DNA of 64,000 bases from Paenibacillus mucilaginosus 3016. GTDB lineage: Bacteria; Bacillota; Bacilli; Paenibacillales; NBRC-103111. The position numbers were made by a program, and so were the translations under genes. The notes under the pieces were generated by a model, which did no database searches, was not told where the DNA came from, and saw only the letters and a program-made list of their open reading frames with translations. The stretch covers positions 5,102,001-5,166,000 of the forward strand of contig NC_016935.1 of the NCBI RefSeq assembly GCF_000250655.1, given 5' to 3'. Below are positions 16,278 through 25,457 of the stretch, one piece after another. The number at the start of each line of letters is the position of its first letter. The stretch's first letter is position 1.

Positions 16278-17714
16278 ATGTGGAAACCGGATCGCAGCAG
16301 CAAAACACCGATGTACTTGCAAATCGCGGATTATGTGGAGCGGAGCATCTCTCTCGGGGAATACCCGCCCGGCAGCTTCCTGCCTTCCGAACGCAGGCTC
16401 GCCGAGCGGATCGGAGTCAACCGCAGCACCGTGGTCCAGGCCTATGAGGAGCTGCGTGCCAAGGGGATCGTCGAAAGCTCGGTGGGCAGCGGAACGATGG
16501 TAAGCCGGGAGGTCTGGGGCATCCGCCCCGGCCTCTCCCCGGACTGGCGGCATTATGTGCAGGGCGGCACCTTCGCCCGGAGCCTCCCGTACCTCCGCCG
16601 GATCCGGGAGGTACTGCAGGAGCGGCCTTCCATCATCAACATGGCGAGCGGCGAGCTCTCGGCCGACCTGTTCCCGAATGAACAAATCATACAGGTGATG
16701 AAGGAAGTGCCCTTCGAAGCGCATCTCGGGTATGACGACCCCCAGGGCTATTATCCGCTCCGGGAGACCCTGTCCGGCTTCATGCGCCGGGAGCTGGGCA
16801 TTCACACCACGGAATCCTCGATTCTGATCACCTCCGGCTCGCAGCAGTCGCTGTTCCTGATCCTTCAATGCCTGCTTGCGCCCGGGGACGCCGTGGCGGT
16901 CGAAGATCCTTCCTACTGCGGCTCCCTGGCCATGTTCCAATCGGCAGGTATCCGGACCTTCCCCCTGCCGGTCCGCGAGGACGGAATCGATCCGCGGGAC
17001 GTGGAGACCCTGTTCAAGGAGCACCGGATCCGGATGGTCTTCCTGAATCCGAACTACCAGAATCCGACGGGAACGACGCTTCACCCGGACAAAAGAAGGC
17101 CGCTCCTGAACTTGGCGGCCGAGCTCGGCATTCCGATCGTGGAGGATGACCCCTTCAGTCTCACCGACTTTGAAGGAAACCCTCCTCCCTCCCTCAAATC
17201 CATTGACGAACACGGAACCGTCCTCTACATCGGCTCCCTGTCCAAGATTGCCGCGTCCGGGCTGCGCATCGGGTGGCTGATCGCTCCGAGCACGGTCGTA
17301 CAGCGGCTGGCGGATGCGCGGCAGCAGATCGATTTTGGCCTCAGCATCATCCCCCAGTGGACCGCGAATGCGTTCATGCGCTCCGGCAATTTCGGGGAGC
17401 ATCTGAGCTTCCTGCAGCAGGCGCTGGCGCACAAGCAGGACCTCCTGATCCGCTCTCTCGAGCGGGAGCTGGGGGATGAGGTGCGCTTTACGGCGGCCCG
17501 CGGCGGCCTGAGTCTGTGGTGCGGCCTTCGCCGGCCGGTCGACGACCTGAAGCTGCTGGAGGAAGCGGTGAAGCGGGGCGTCGTCTATACCCCCGGGGCG
17601 GTGTACGGCTCCGTGCCCGGCCATATCCGGCTCAGCTTTGCGCGCCCGCCGGCCTCCCGGATCGAGGAAGGCATCTTCGGCCTCGCCCAGGCTCTTCGTT
17701 TCCTCCAAGTGTGA
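16278..17714 (+). CDS. MocR/PdxR-type regulator (GntR helix-turn-helix fused to aminotransferase domain)
   Basis: A 478-residue chimeric regulator. Residues 1-75 are a winged helix of the GntR type (P-M-Y-L-Q-I-A-D-Y-V-E, L-P-S-E-R-R-L-A-E-R-I-G-V-N-R-S-T-V). Residues 110-475 are a fold-type I aminotransferase domain with the pyridoxal-phosphate lysine at K323 in S-L-S-K, N-P-x-Y-Q-N-P-T-G, and a C-terminal substrate-like arginine region (I-R-L-S-F-A-R). Such proteins sense PLP or amino acids and regulate nearby genes. Start 16278 has GAGGA upstream. It follows the cupin-AraC gene by 26 bases and is probably co-transcribed. Its target is unclear, as no PLP-synthesis gene is adjacent. Confidence 0.92.
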   Translation: MWKPDRSSKTPMYLQIADYVERSISLGEYPPGSFLPSERRLAERIGVNRSTVVQAYEELRAKGIVESSVGSGTMVSREVWGIRPGLSPDWRHYVQGGTFARSLPYLRRIREVLQERPSIINMASGELSADLFPNEQIIQVMKEVPFEAHLGYDDPQGYYPLRETLSGFMRRELGIHTTESSILITSGSQQSLFLILQCLLAPGDAVAVEDPSYCGSLAMFQSAGIRTFPLPVREDGIDPRDVETLFKEHRIRMVFLNPNYQNPTGTTLHPDKRRPLLNLAAELGIPIVEDDPFSLTDFEGNPPPSLKSIDEHGTVLYIGSLSKIAASGLRIGWLIAPSTVVQRLADARQQIDFGLSIIPQWTANAFMRSGNFGEHLSFLQQALAHKQDLLIRSLERELGDEVRFTAARGGLSLWCGLRRPVDDLKLLEEAVKRGVVYTPGAVYGSVPGHIRLSFARPPASRIEEGIFGLAQALRFLQV

Positions 17715-17844
17715 ACAACCATTGAATTTGGATGGTGGATTCCGCGGCCGAATGGATGGTGACGCCTGCCGCCGTTCTTGATATAGTTCTGTTGTAAGGA
17801 ACACAGACGAAACCGCTTCTAAACAAAGTAACGGGGGATCGATC

Positions 17845-18063
17845 ATGGAGCTGTATGTCTACTATATTTTATTCGCTACCATCATGCTGTTCGCCGTCGT
17901 GGCGACGCTGCTTGTCGGCATGTCCAAGAAGAACCGGGAAGGCAACCCGCAGTACGATCAGCGCACGAAGGGGAACTGGTCCCGCCTCACCTGGATTTAT
18001 ATCGCCGTCATCGCACTCGGCTATCTCGCCTTGGTCGTGTACATCGTCCAATCCAATTCGTGA
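17845..18063 (+). CDS. Small two-helix membrane protein
   Basis: A 72-residue protein with two membrane helices (about residues 3-25 and 49-68) joined by a basic polar loop. It has a GGGGGATC ribosome site and is followed by a strong terminator, which makes it a genuine single-gene unit. I do not recognise the family and assign no function. Confidence 0.75.
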   Translation: MELYVYYILFATIMLFAVVATLLVGMSKKNREGNPQYDQRTKGNWSRLTWIYIAVIALGYLALVVYIVQSNS

Positions 18064-18097
18064 GACCTGCAGGTCCCCTTCAGCCAAAAAACAAACC

Positions 18098-18130
18098 GAG
18101 CCGCGGAGGAAGCATCCTCTGCGGCTCTTT
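18098..18130 (+). terminator. Terminator after the 72-residue membrane protein
   Basis: GAGCCGCGGAGGA pairs with TCCTCTGCGGCTC around AGCA, followed by TTT. The stem is 12-13 pairs. Confidence 0.85.
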
Positions 18131-18238
18131 ACTGTGCGCCCCTCCGCCTGCCGCTAGGCAGACTTGGCAAATCTTTAGAATTCAGAAGTCCGATTTGGCG
18201 AATACTTACAACCATCAGACTAGAAAAGGATGGTCGGT

Positions 18239-18820
18239 ATGAGTCCGGATCAACAAGCCTCCTTCGAGCACTTGAGACAGATGAAAAAACAGTATTCCTC
18301 CGAACTCATGGATTATTGGATCCGCTATTCCAACATCGATACATGGCAGTTCTGGGCCTGCGTCGTACTGCTGTTCGGCCCCCTGGTCCTGCTTTATTTC
18401 ATGCTGGACCGCAGCAAGGCATTCCACATGGGATTTTTCGGCTACAGCATCCATGTATTAACGTTCTATGCGGATAACTTCGGTGTGACCTACGGACTTT
18501 GGGATTATCCTTACAAAGCGATCCCCTTTCTACCGATGAGCCTCATGATTGATGCTTCTCTCGTGCCGGTGTTTTTTATGCTCGTGTACCAGTGGTGTGT
18601 GAATCATCACAAATCCAAGCTGCTCTTCCTCACGGCAACCAGCGTGTGCTTTGCTTTTGTTATCAAACCGATCCTGTCACTCGCCGGACTGTTCCTGCTC
18701 TTCGAGTGGATGAATTTCTTCTATCTCTTCCTGGCCTATATGTTCGTGACGCTTGGAGCCATGCTTCTAACCGCCATTTTCAGATGGCTGATGAGGTCCG
18801 CCATTCATAGGATTCCTTGA
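18239..18820 (+). CDS. CBO0543-like integral membrane protein
   Basis: A 193-residue membrane protein with about five helices (near residues 35-55, 60-80, 100-122, 130-150 and 155-180). The W-Q-F-W central opening, the D-x-x-G-V-x-x-x-L-W-x-Y-P-Y-K motif and the S-L-x-P-V-x-F-M-L-x-Y-Q-W stretch match the CBO0543 family of uncharacterised proteins common in sporulating Bacillota. ATG 18239 is preferred over 18230 because AAAGGA lies nine bases before it. It is a single gene convergent with the glycerate kinase; no function can be given. Confidence 0.75.
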   Translation: MSPDQQASFEHLRQMKKQYSSELMDYWIRYSNIDTWQFWACVVLLFGPLVLLYFMLDRSKAFHMGFFGYSIHVLTFYADNFGVTYGLWDYPYKAIPFLPMSLMIDASLVPVFFMLVYQWCVNHHKSKLLFLTATSVCFAFVIKPILSLAGLFLLFEWMNFFYLFLAYMFVTLGAMLLTAIFRWLMRSAIHRIP

Positions 18821-18853
18821 GGGCCTGCCTTCCTGCCTTGCCGTGTCTTTGAC

Positions 18854-19993
18854 TCAGAGCTGCATGCCGATGCGGATCAATCGACACATTCGTGCGCTTG
18901 CCGCTTCCACCAGTTCCTCCGCTGCGGCCAAGCAGGACGGGAGATCCATAGGCCCGGGAACGATACTCATCAGGCCGTCGATCCCATGGTTCAGGACTTC
19001 CTCCGCCCCTTGTCCCAGACTGCCGGACAGACATACCGCAGGCACTCCCGCCCTCCTGGCGGCCGCGGCAACCCCTACTGGAGCCTTGCCATTAGTGGTC
19101 TGTGCATCGGTCGCGCCCTCTCCAGTCAGCACAAAATCCGCACCCTCCAGTCTGCGTTCGAACTCGACCGCATCCAGCACAAGCCGGATGCCCGGCATCA
19201 GCCTCGCGTTCGTGAAGTACAGCAGGCCGGCGCCGAGGCCTCCGGCTGCTCCAGCCCCCGGCTGCTCGGCTATATCCCGGCCAGTGGCTTCCCGGGCCTT
19301 GACGGCAAAGGCATGCAGCGCTTCATCCAACCGCTGCACCATTACAGGCTCAGCCCCCTTCTGGGGACCGTAGACTGCGGAAGCGCCGCGGGGACCGCAC
19401 AGCGGATTATTGACATCGCAAGCGACATCAATCCGGGTATCCGCCAACCGCGGGTCAAGCTGCGACAGGTCAATGTGGTGAAGTCCGCGTAAAGCCGCAC
19501 CGCCCGGAGGAAGCTCCTCTCCTGTATCATCCAGCAGCTTAACCCCCAAGGCTTGTGCCATGCCGGCGCCCCCGTCGTTGGTCGCGCTGCCCCCGAGTCC
19601 GATGATCAGCTTGCGCAGCCCGCGGTCCAGTGCCGCCTTGATCAGCTCTCCAGTGCCGTAGGTGGTCGTCCTTAGCGGATTGCGCTGACCGGCGGGCACC
19701 AGCGGCAGCCCGGACGCCTCCGCCATTTCGATCACACCTGTTGCCCCGTCGCCAAGTATACCCCAACGGGCGTTCACCGGTCTTCCCATCGGACCGGTGA
19801 CCTTCTCTTGCATAAGCATGCCTCCCGTGGCTGCAACAAGCGCTTCGAGCGTGCCTTCGCCACCGTCCGCGATGGGCACTTTCACTATTTCGGCGTCCTG
19901 GAACACCGTACGGATTCCCCGCTCCATCGCGCGAGCGACAGCGACGGCGTCCAGGCTGCCTTTGTACGAATCCGGAGCCACAATAATACGCAA
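18854..19993 (-). CDS. Glycerate kinase (GlxK/GarK family)
   Basis: A 379-residue cytoplasmic kinase that phosphorylates D-glycerate, linking glyoxylate or sugar-acid degradation to glycolysis. The N-terminus V-A-P-D-S-Y-K-G-S-L, the P-I-A-D-G-G-E-G-T motif, I-G-L-G-G-S-A-T-N-D-G-G-A-G-M and T-G-E-G-A-T-D-A-Q-T are the family signatures. The start is a TTG at 19993, fixed by a perfect GAAGGAGGGG seven bases upstream and by alignment of the R-I-I-V-A-P-D-S N-terminus; the frame continues upstream but lacks a ribosome site. It stands alone, convergent with the CBO0543-like gene, with no glyoxylate genes nearby. Confidence 0.93.
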   Translation of the reverse strand: MRIIVAPDSYKGSLDAVAVARAMERGIRTVFQDAEIVKVPIADGGEGTLEALVAATGGMLMQEKVTGPMGRPVNARWGILGDGATGVIEMAEASGLPLVPAGQRNPLRTTTYGTGELIKAALDRGLRKLIIGLGGSATNDGGAGMAQALGVKLLDDTGEELPPGGAALRGLHHIDLSQLDPRLADTRIDVACDVNNPLCGPRGASAVYGPQKGAEPVMVQRLDEALHAFAVKAREATGRDIAEQPGAGAAGGLGAGLLYFTNARLMPGIRLVLDAVEFERRLEGADFVLTGEGATDAQTTNGKAPVGVAAAARRAGVPAVCLSGSLGQGAEEVLNHGIDGLMSIVPGPMDLPSCLAAAEELVEAASARMCRLIRIGMQL

Positions 19994-20151
19994 GATGATT
20001 CCCCTCCTTCGAGCCGGATTTCCTACATACATTCGATTAACACATGCCTATCCCCTTCTAGTCCGGTCGTGGGCTTTGGGGTTCGGGAGGCCGCCCCGGG
20101 ATTGCATGGACTTCCGGTATGATGTTCGTCCATCCTGTCAAACACAGAGAG

Positions 20152-20173
20152 GCCGCCAGCTTGGGGCCGGCGG
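20152..20173 (-). terminator. GC-rich hairpin after the CPBP protease gene
   Basis: GCCGCC and GGCGGC form a stem 9 bases past the stop. The stronger T-run is on the plus side (TTTCTTTTT), and on the minus strand only CTCTCTGTGTTTG follows, so it may act weakly or in both directions. Confidence 0.45.
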
Positions 20174-20181
20174 CTTTCTTT

Positions 20182-21153
20182 TTATGCTTCTTTCTTTGCT
20201 TCTTTATTGCCGAACTCCCGGCTCCCCTTGCCCTCATCCGGCTCGGTTCCCTTCCAATCCACCGGCGGTTTCTTTCCCCGGAGGGACCACCAAAGGAGAG
20301 CGATCACACTGAGTACAATGGTTCCTATATGGATCAGCAGGTAGCCGTTCGTCGAGAGATATTCCACCTCCACGATGGCCCCGTCCCCGGGGACGACGAT
20401 ATACCGGACGGTCTCCAGCCATGCAAGATGGTACCCGATGCACATCCACAGATTGCCGGAGAGGATCCGGCTCAGCTGCAGCGCTGTACCGAAGAAGATC
20501 AGCGTGAGGATGTACTCGGCGGTCAGCGAATCCCAGGAACCCAGTCCTGCAGCGATCAGCATGGCAAGCAGCGCCACAGGGGCGAGCACGAAGAGGACCA
20601 CCTGCAGCACCAGCGCCAGCCATCGCGGCAGCCGAGTGTTCAGGTTCCGGTAGATATACCCGCGGAAAGCAAGCTCCTCCGGGAAAGCTTCATAGAAGAA
20701 GGCAATCGGCACATTGACCAGGATCACGAGAAGGGTCTCGGCGGGCAGATGCAGGCCGGTCACCCGGAGCCAGCCCAGCAGGCTGCCGAGCGCAAGGGCC
20801 GCGGCCGTCATGGCAAAGAGCAGCCCCGCCCCGAGCAGGGCATACGGAACGCCCGCAGGCAGCGCCGTGAGCCCAAGCCCGCTCCAGGGACGCCGGTCGG
20901 CATACCGACGCAGGAGATAGATCAGCGGGACCGCGACGCCCGACGTAACGGCGGCCAGCATCACCTGCTGGGCAAGCGTCGGGAAGCCGTAGCCCGCCGC
21001 GGTCAGGGCCACCGCCACGGCCAGTCCCAGACCGGCGACGAAGGACATCCAGCCCAGCAGCACCCTCCAGGGCATGCCGATGCGCCCTTCCGCATCCGCC
21101 AGCAGGTTCGCGGCACGGTTATCCTTCCCCTTCTCTTCGGCAGATGGTTCCAC
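20182..21153 (-). CDS. CPBP (CAAX/Abi) family intramembrane metalloprotease
   Basis: A 323-residue membrane protein with about eight hydrophobic helices. The diagnostic E-E-x-x-x-R motif is present as F-P-E-E-L-A-F-R-G-Y in the fifth or sixth helix, and downstream helices carry the expected F-x-x-x-x and H-x-x-x-N/D-like residues (G-Y-H-L-A-W). Members cleave membrane peptides or serve as self-immunity to bacteriocins. The start is GTG at 21153 with GAGGAG upstream; earlier in-frame codons would give an unsupported basic leader. It stands alone, with no bacteriocin gene beside it, so its role stays open. Confidence 0.85.
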   Translation of the reverse strand: MEPSAEEKGKDNRAANLLADAEGRIGMPWRVLLGWMSFVAGLGLAVAVALTAAGYGFPTLAQQVMLAAVTSGVAVPLIYLLRRYADRRPWSGLGLTALPAGVPYALLGAGLLFAMTAAALALGSLLGWLRVTGLHLPAETLLVILVNVPIAFFYEAFPEELAFRGYIYRNLNTRLPRWLALVLQVVLFVLAPVALLAMLIAAGLGSWDSLTAEYILTLIFFGTALQLSRILSGNLWMCIGYHLAWLETVRYIVVPGDGAIVEVEYLSTNGYLLIHIGTIVLSVIALLWWSLRGKKPPVDWKGTEPDEGKGSREFGNKEAKKEA

Positions 21154-21385
21154 TCCACATGCTCCTCTCCCTCTATCAGATTGCCGCTCTATCAAGCGGC
21201 TCTCTTATATATAGTCCGTGAGAGAGCAGCATGTGCTGGGTACGTGTTCCGCTGTGCCATCTGCCTGAACCTGCTTTCCCAGCGGCATGGTGCTTCATTT
21301 GTACCAGCAGCCAAAAAAGTGGATAGCTTCTAAATAAAGCACGCCGGAAACGAAACGGCCTCTCACCAGGAGGTTCTCCAGCTTA

Positions 21386-21424
21386 TAAAAAAACTTCCCC
21401 GCGTGTCCGAAGGACCGGGGGAAG
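21386..21424 (-). terminator. Strong terminator after the secreted helical protein
   Basis: On the minus strand CTTCCCC pairs with GGGGAAG, enclosing a second GTCC-TTC-GGAC stem, followed by seven T residues. Confidence 0.9.
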
Positions 21425-21445
21425 CACGAGATGGCTGACCATTGC

Positions 21446-22126
21446 TCAGCGAAACTTCTTGGGAAACTGCTTCTGGATGCCTTGCGACAGGGTATCGGCC
21501 AGCATGAGAATATGCTCCTCCCCCTGATCGAAGGCCCGGATATCCGCTTCCCAATCTTTCTGCAGCCGGGCCCTGAGTGCGTCCGCCACGAGTTCCAGGT
21601 GCCTGTGCAGCATCGCAAGGACCTCTTTCTTCGGCCAATGCGGATTGGCGCGGCTCAGAAACTCGGCGATATCGTCCGCGTTCCGGTACCATTCCTTATT
21701 GTACTGCTGCACCTGAGCCTGATCGCCCTGCTTCGCCGCACCCACGATCTTGCCGGCTATGACAATGTGCTCGCGCAGCAGTTCTGCCAGCTTATGGCCC
21801 GCAGCTTCCCCGTAGAAGGGTTTGATCGCATCGCCGATGTCCTGCTGATTCTTCAGCAGCCTTGCCAGCACCTGGTCCTGATCGGCCAGCCCGTCAACGG
21901 CACTGACGATGTAGTTCCGGGTCCAGATCACATGCTCCATCCACAGCTTTCTCATCGCGGCTGCAAGCTGCATCTTCGACTGCCCCGGTACCGGTCTTTC
22001 CAAGCGCACTTGTTCCTGGGCGGCAGCTTGTCCCTGAAGCGGCAGTACAGCTAAAGCCAGGGACACGCACAGCAGGCCGATTGGCTGTAATCGAGTTTTG
22101 TTCAACCTCCATCTTCTCCTTCGCAT
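21446..22126 (-). CDS. Secreted helical protein of unknown function
   Basis: A 226-residue protein with a Sec signal peptide (R-R-R-R-W-R-L start, hydrophobic core, A-A-A-Q near residue 35). The mature part is almost wholly helical with repeated R-x-L-W-x-E-H-V-I-W-T-R, R-E-H-I-V-I-A, and H-R-H-L-E-L-V patterns, suggesting a four-helix bundle with buried histidines. I do not recognise a named family. The start at 22126 has only a distant AGAGGG. It is a single gene with its own strong terminator. Confidence 0.7.
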   Translation of the reverse strand: MRRRRWRLNKTRLQPIGLLCVSLALAVLPLQGQAAAQEQVRLERPVPGQSKMQLAAAMRKLWMEHVIWTRNYIVSAVDGLADQDQVLARLLKNQQDIGDAIKPFYGEAAGHKLAELLREHIVIAGKIVGAAKQGDQAQVQQYNKEWYRNADDIAEFLSRANPHWPKKEVLAMLHRHLELVADALRARLQKDWEADIRAFDQGEEHILMLADTLSQGIQKQFPKKFR

Positions 22127-22243
22127 GAAATCATCAACCCTCTTATTATGAAAAATTTGGTGTGATTCATGCATCGTTGACGCCGCACCGCAGGCCGTTC
22201 CCTTCCGCCTGTCCCATACGCCGGAGCTGCACCCGGCTCCGGG

Positions 22244-22702
22244 CTAGAGCTCCTTCACCATCTTCACTACATCGGCCTCATAATTCAGCTGCTTGTACAG
22301 GTTCAGGGCACGCTCGTTGCCCGCGAAGACGCTCAGCACGATTTGTTTGAAGCCCTGCTCGCGCGCCCATTCTTCGGCCTTCAAGAGAAGTCTCCTGCCG
22401 ACTCCCCCGCCTTCGCTTTCCGGGGCAACCGCAACAGCCACAATGCTTCCCTGCTCGATCCCGGTCAGGGCATCCTTATGAGGCTTGACCTCCAGGAAAC
22501 CCAAGCGCTTTCCGTTCTCCTCTTCCGCCACGAACACTTCGGTTCCCGGTTCCGGCCGGTCCACCGATTCCTGTGCGATGCGAAGCTGCGCTTCTTTCAT
22601 CAGGGCAGGATCGCGCCAGCCCATGAGCTCCCCTTCCGCAAAACGCAGGGCTAAGGAAACGATAAACGGCTTATCGGACTCCTGCCAGGGTCTGATGTTC
22701 AT
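22244..22702 (-). CDS. GNAT-family N-acetyltransferase
   Basis: A 152-residue acetyl-CoA-dependent acetyltransferase. The V-A-V-A-P-E-S-E-G-G-G-V-G-R-R-L-L segment is the acetyl-CoA pyrophosphate-binding motif A, preceded by the V-A-E-E-E-N-G-K-R-L-G-F-L-E-V strand pair and followed by L-S-V-F-A-G-N-E-R-A-L-N-L-Y-K (motif B). Start 22702 has AAGGAGGA. It lies alone between the secreted helical protein and the InhA protease. Its substrate is unknown. Confidence 0.88.
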   Translation of the reverse strand: MNIRPWQESDKPFIVSLALRFAEGELMGWRDPALMKEAQLRIAQESVDRPEPGTEVFVAEEENGKRLGFLEVKPHKDALTGIEQGSIVAVAVAPESEGGGVGRRLLLKAEEWAREQGFKQIVLSVFAGNERALNLYKQLNYEADVVKMVKEL

Positions 22703-22742
22703 AAGAGATTCCTCCTTGGTTTTGAATACATCCACTCATTAA

Positions 22743-22780
22743 GAAAAAAGCGGCCTCCCCCTCACACGGGAAAGACCGCC
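22743..22780 (-). terminator. Terminator after the InhA protease gene
   Basis: On the minus strand GCGGTCTTTCCC pairs, with some G-U and one mismatch, with GGGGGAGGCCGC and is followed by TTTTTTCTT. Confidence 0.75.
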
Positions 22781-22798
22781 GTCTGCACTGCGCTAGGA

Positions 22799-25177
22799 TT
22801 AGTTATGAATCCAAATGAGTCCGGCCGAGTTGTCCTTGGCTTCGCCAATGACCTTGAATTTCAACCCGAAGTTCGGCACAAGGCGTCCGGCATCCGGGAT
22901 CTGCGTGTTGATGTAGGACTTGCTGTCCGAGAATTCGGTCACGCCGGGCAGGGATTTGTAGTCGTATTCCCCGCGCGTCTCGTTATTGATGTACCAGGCC
23001 GGTGTCTTGTCGATGGAGAAGGCCGCATCCGCCACTTGGTAACGCGTCGTCTGGGCCACGGAGTCGGCGCCGTCCTTCTTGAAGATCAGTGCTTCCGGAT
23101 GGGAATCGACAACCCCGAGGAAGCCTTGGCCCGGGTGGATGCCCACCCAGTTGTCGAGGTAGCTGTCATCCGCGTACCATACGACAAGACCGGTATTGTA
23201 CTTCACGCCGCGGCTGTAAGCGAGGGACTTGTCCGCCCCGGCATAATTTCTCCATTCGAGGTAGTAGTAGTGCTTCTTGTACTCGATGCCGTTCGTTACC
23301 TTGAAGCCGTCCAGCGTGAAGGCTGCGGCTGCCTCGGCGTCATCGGAGAAGACCACCCGGCCGTCCACCGTAAGCGCCGCGTTATCCAGCGCGAAGCCGT
23401 TCAGAGCCAGACCGCCGTCGGTCACATAGTCGAAGTGGAGCGACACCCTGCCGCCTGCGAACGGAGTCAAGTCATACGACTTGTCCACCCAGGCGCCGTT
23501 TGTGGTTTCCGCCTTCGCGTCGCCGTTCGTGTCCTCGTCGCCGATCACGTCAAGCGTCGTGCTCTTGCCGTCATAGGTTACGGCGGTTACGGTCAGGTAG
23601 TCGTACTCGAATTCCACCTCATACAGGGTTTTGAAATCAAACGACGCGGTCTTCGCTCCCGTCAGATCGAACTCCGGCGTGGAGAGCGTGGTGTGAAGGT
23701 TGTCGCCCTTCGTGCTGTAGTAGTACTGCTTGCCGAAAGCCGGCTTGATGCCCTCCACCGGTTTGTCCGGCAGGTTCACCTTCACGACGCCGGGATTCTT
23801 CGATTTCGTGACGCTCTGGTCGATGAGGGCCGAGATCCCTTCCCTCGTAATGTCCGCCGCATCGACTTCGGTGATGTTCACCCAGTTGCCGCCCATCGTT
23901 TTCTGGAAGAACTCCTTGTTCTGCGGGGAGAAAGAGCTTGGCGCCGTACCGGCGATCTTCCCGTTCCAGCTGCCGCCGCTCATGATCGACCAGGAGGCTA
24001 CCGGTTCACCCTGCCCGGTGTACTGGGTGTCATACTCGTCCGGCAGCCCGAGATCATGGCCGAACTCATGGGCGAAGACGCCGACCGCCCCGTCTTCCGG
24101 CTGAATCGTATAGTCGTAGGCCGCCATCTGGCCGCCCCAGTAATCGACCTTCGCCGACGTGCCGGGAACCGCATACACCCCGTTCAGCGTCCAGCGGTGG
24201 GACCAGATCGCGTTGTCGCCGAGCTTGCCGCCCCCTGCTTCCTGGCCGGTACCCGCGTGAATGATCATCAGGTGGTCGACGAGGCCGTCAGGCTCGTTCT
24301 GATTCCCGTCGCCGTCGAGGTCATACAGGTCAAACGTATCGTAATCCGCCAGATTGACTCCGCCGGCCGCCGCCGCCTTCAGCGCATCCTTGACCAGATC
24401 GCGCGGCCCGATCGGGTTCTGGTTATCGTTCCCGCCCGCCGGATTATCGTCACCGTATTCGGCCGCACGGCCGGGCACCGTCAGCCAGTCCGATACATAG
24501 CCGTCCACCGTGTAGCTTCCGCCGGACTGCTCTTCATAGTACTGCTTGAACGTCTGGATCTTGGAGCCGTCGAACAGGGTGAAGTCGGTATCCCCGAACA
24601 TCAGCTTCTGGTAATGCTCCCGGTTAAAATCGCTCGCAAACATATAGCCGGGTTCCTGTACGATATTGTTATGTTTGAAGTCCGAGAATTCGGTGAGCAG
24701 CACGAGCACTTTATCCTCCCGCACGGCACCGTGATAAGGCGCTTGCTTAGCGGACGGAATGTTTAGGCCGTTCGGACTACCTTTTTTATAATTGTCATGG
24801 CCTTTGCCCATCTGCTGCATGAGCTTCTCTTTTTGCTTGGCAATAAAGTCCTTCGACTTGCGGTCCATCTCCTCCTGCTGGCGGCCTTCCGCCGTCAGGG
24901 TATTGGATTTGGTTTTCGCCGCTTTATTGTTCTTGGCCGCTATGTACGATTTGACCGCTTTGGAGATTTGTTCCGGCGTGGCATTCTTGCTGAGCAGCCC
25001 CCGGTTCATCAGGCCTTTGGCCAGCCGTTCTTCATCGACGATGTTGAGGTCGATCGGCGGCGCATCCGGCATCGGGTCGCCGGCGCCGGCTTCGGCGCCG
25101 AGTGCCGAGGTGGAGAGGAGTCCCGCCGTCAGGCAGGCGGATAAGAGAATGCTGGTCATTCTGAGCTTCTTCTTCAA
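22799..25177 (-). CDS. inhA: Immune inhibitor A, secreted M6 zinc metalloprotease
   Basis: A 792-residue secreted protease. The signal peptide (K-K-K-L-R then a hydrophobic core ending near A-L-G-A) is followed by a propeptide and an M6 peptidase domain with the zinc motif H-E-F-G-H at residues 370-374, extended as H-x-x-G-L-P-D-E-Y. Behind it lies a jelly-roll (MAM/VEG-like) domain with D-P-T-F and D-x-N-G calcium-like loops. InhA of Bacillus thuringiensis degrades insect antimicrobial peptides; in soil paenibacilli it is a general exoprotease. The start is TTG at 25177, preceded by GGGAGG. Its control region is strikingly AT-rich compared with the surrounding genes. A terminator follows. 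Confidence 0.93.
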   Translation of the reverse strand: MKKKLRMTSILLSACLTAGLLSTSALGAEAGAGDPMPDAPPIDLNIVDEERLAKGLMNRGLLSKNATPEQISKAVKSYIAAKNNKAAKTKSNTLTAEGRQQEEMDRKSKDFIAKQKEKLMQQMGKGHDNYKKGSPNGLNIPSAKQAPYHGAVREDKVLVLLTEFSDFKHNNIVQEPGYMFASDFNREHYQKLMFGDTDFTLFDGSKIQTFKQYYEEQSGGSYTVDGYVSDWLTVPGRAAEYGDDNPAGGNDNQNPIGPRDLVKDALKAAAAGGVNLADYDTFDLYDLDGDGNQNEPDGLVDHLMIIHAGTGQEAGGGKLGDNAIWSHRWTLNGVYAVPGTSAKVDYWGGQMAAYDYTIQPEDGAVGVFAHEFGHDLGLPDEYDTQYTGQGEPVASWSIMSGGSWNGKIAGTAPSSFSPQNKEFFQKTMGGNWVNITEVDAADITREGISALIDQSVTKSKNPGVVKVNLPDKPVEGIKPAFGKQYYYSTKGDNLHTTLSTPEFDLTGAKTASFDFKTLYEVEFEYDYLTVTAVTYDGKSTTLDVIGDEDTNGDAKAETTNGAWVDKSYDLTPFAGGRVSLHFDYVTDGGLALNGFALDNAALTVDGRVVFSDDAEAAAAFTLDGFKVTNGIEYKKHYYYLEWRNYAGADKSLAYSRGVKYNTGLVVWYADDSYLDNWVGIHPGQGFLGVVDSHPEALIFKKDGADSVAQTTRYQVADAAFSIDKTPAWYINNETRGEYDYKSLPGVTEFSDSKSYINTQIPDAGRLVPNFGLKFKVIGEAKDNSAGLIWIHN

Positions 25178-25199
25178 AAGATAACCTCCCAAGATGTAA

Positions 25200-25312
25200 A
25201 AATGATGAGCATGTTACCATTTCTAACATTTAACCAATGGTATATTGAAATTAAATAATAGTTTGAATATTCTAGTAAGTGCTACTAGTCCTGCGCACTT
25301 AGCACCATATTT
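25200..25312 (-). promoter_or_regulatory. AT-rich control region of inhA with inverted repeats
   Basis: This stretch is far richer in A and T than the genes around it. It contains AAGTGC/GCACTT arms (about 25278-25302, with a CTAGT between) and ACCATT/AATGGT arms (about 25217-25242). These could be operators for growth-phase regulators, but I cannot fix a unique -35/-10 pair. Confidence 0.4.
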
Positions 25313-25398
25313 TTCCTCTAAGAACCTTTATTTTTCGTCATATTTTGCCAACCCGGATGAACATACGTCCCTCTGCGCGCATTTCCCGCACGAGCAAT

Positions 25399-25428
25399 AA
25401 GCCGTTCCCCTGAAGCAGGGAACGGCTT
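25399..25428 (-). terminator. Hairpin after the AraC/GyrI regulator
   Basis: AAGCCGTTCCC pairs perfectly with GGGAACGGCTT around an 8-base loop; on the minus strand it is followed by ATTG, a weak U-tract. Confidence 0.7.
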
Positions 25429-25457
25429 GTGTTCTGGAATATATTCACATCCAGATG

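Noticed and set aside
22805-24766. A 653-codon plus-strand open frame opposite inhA
   Set aside because: It is entirely antisense to the protease gene, with no start signal and no recognisable fold.
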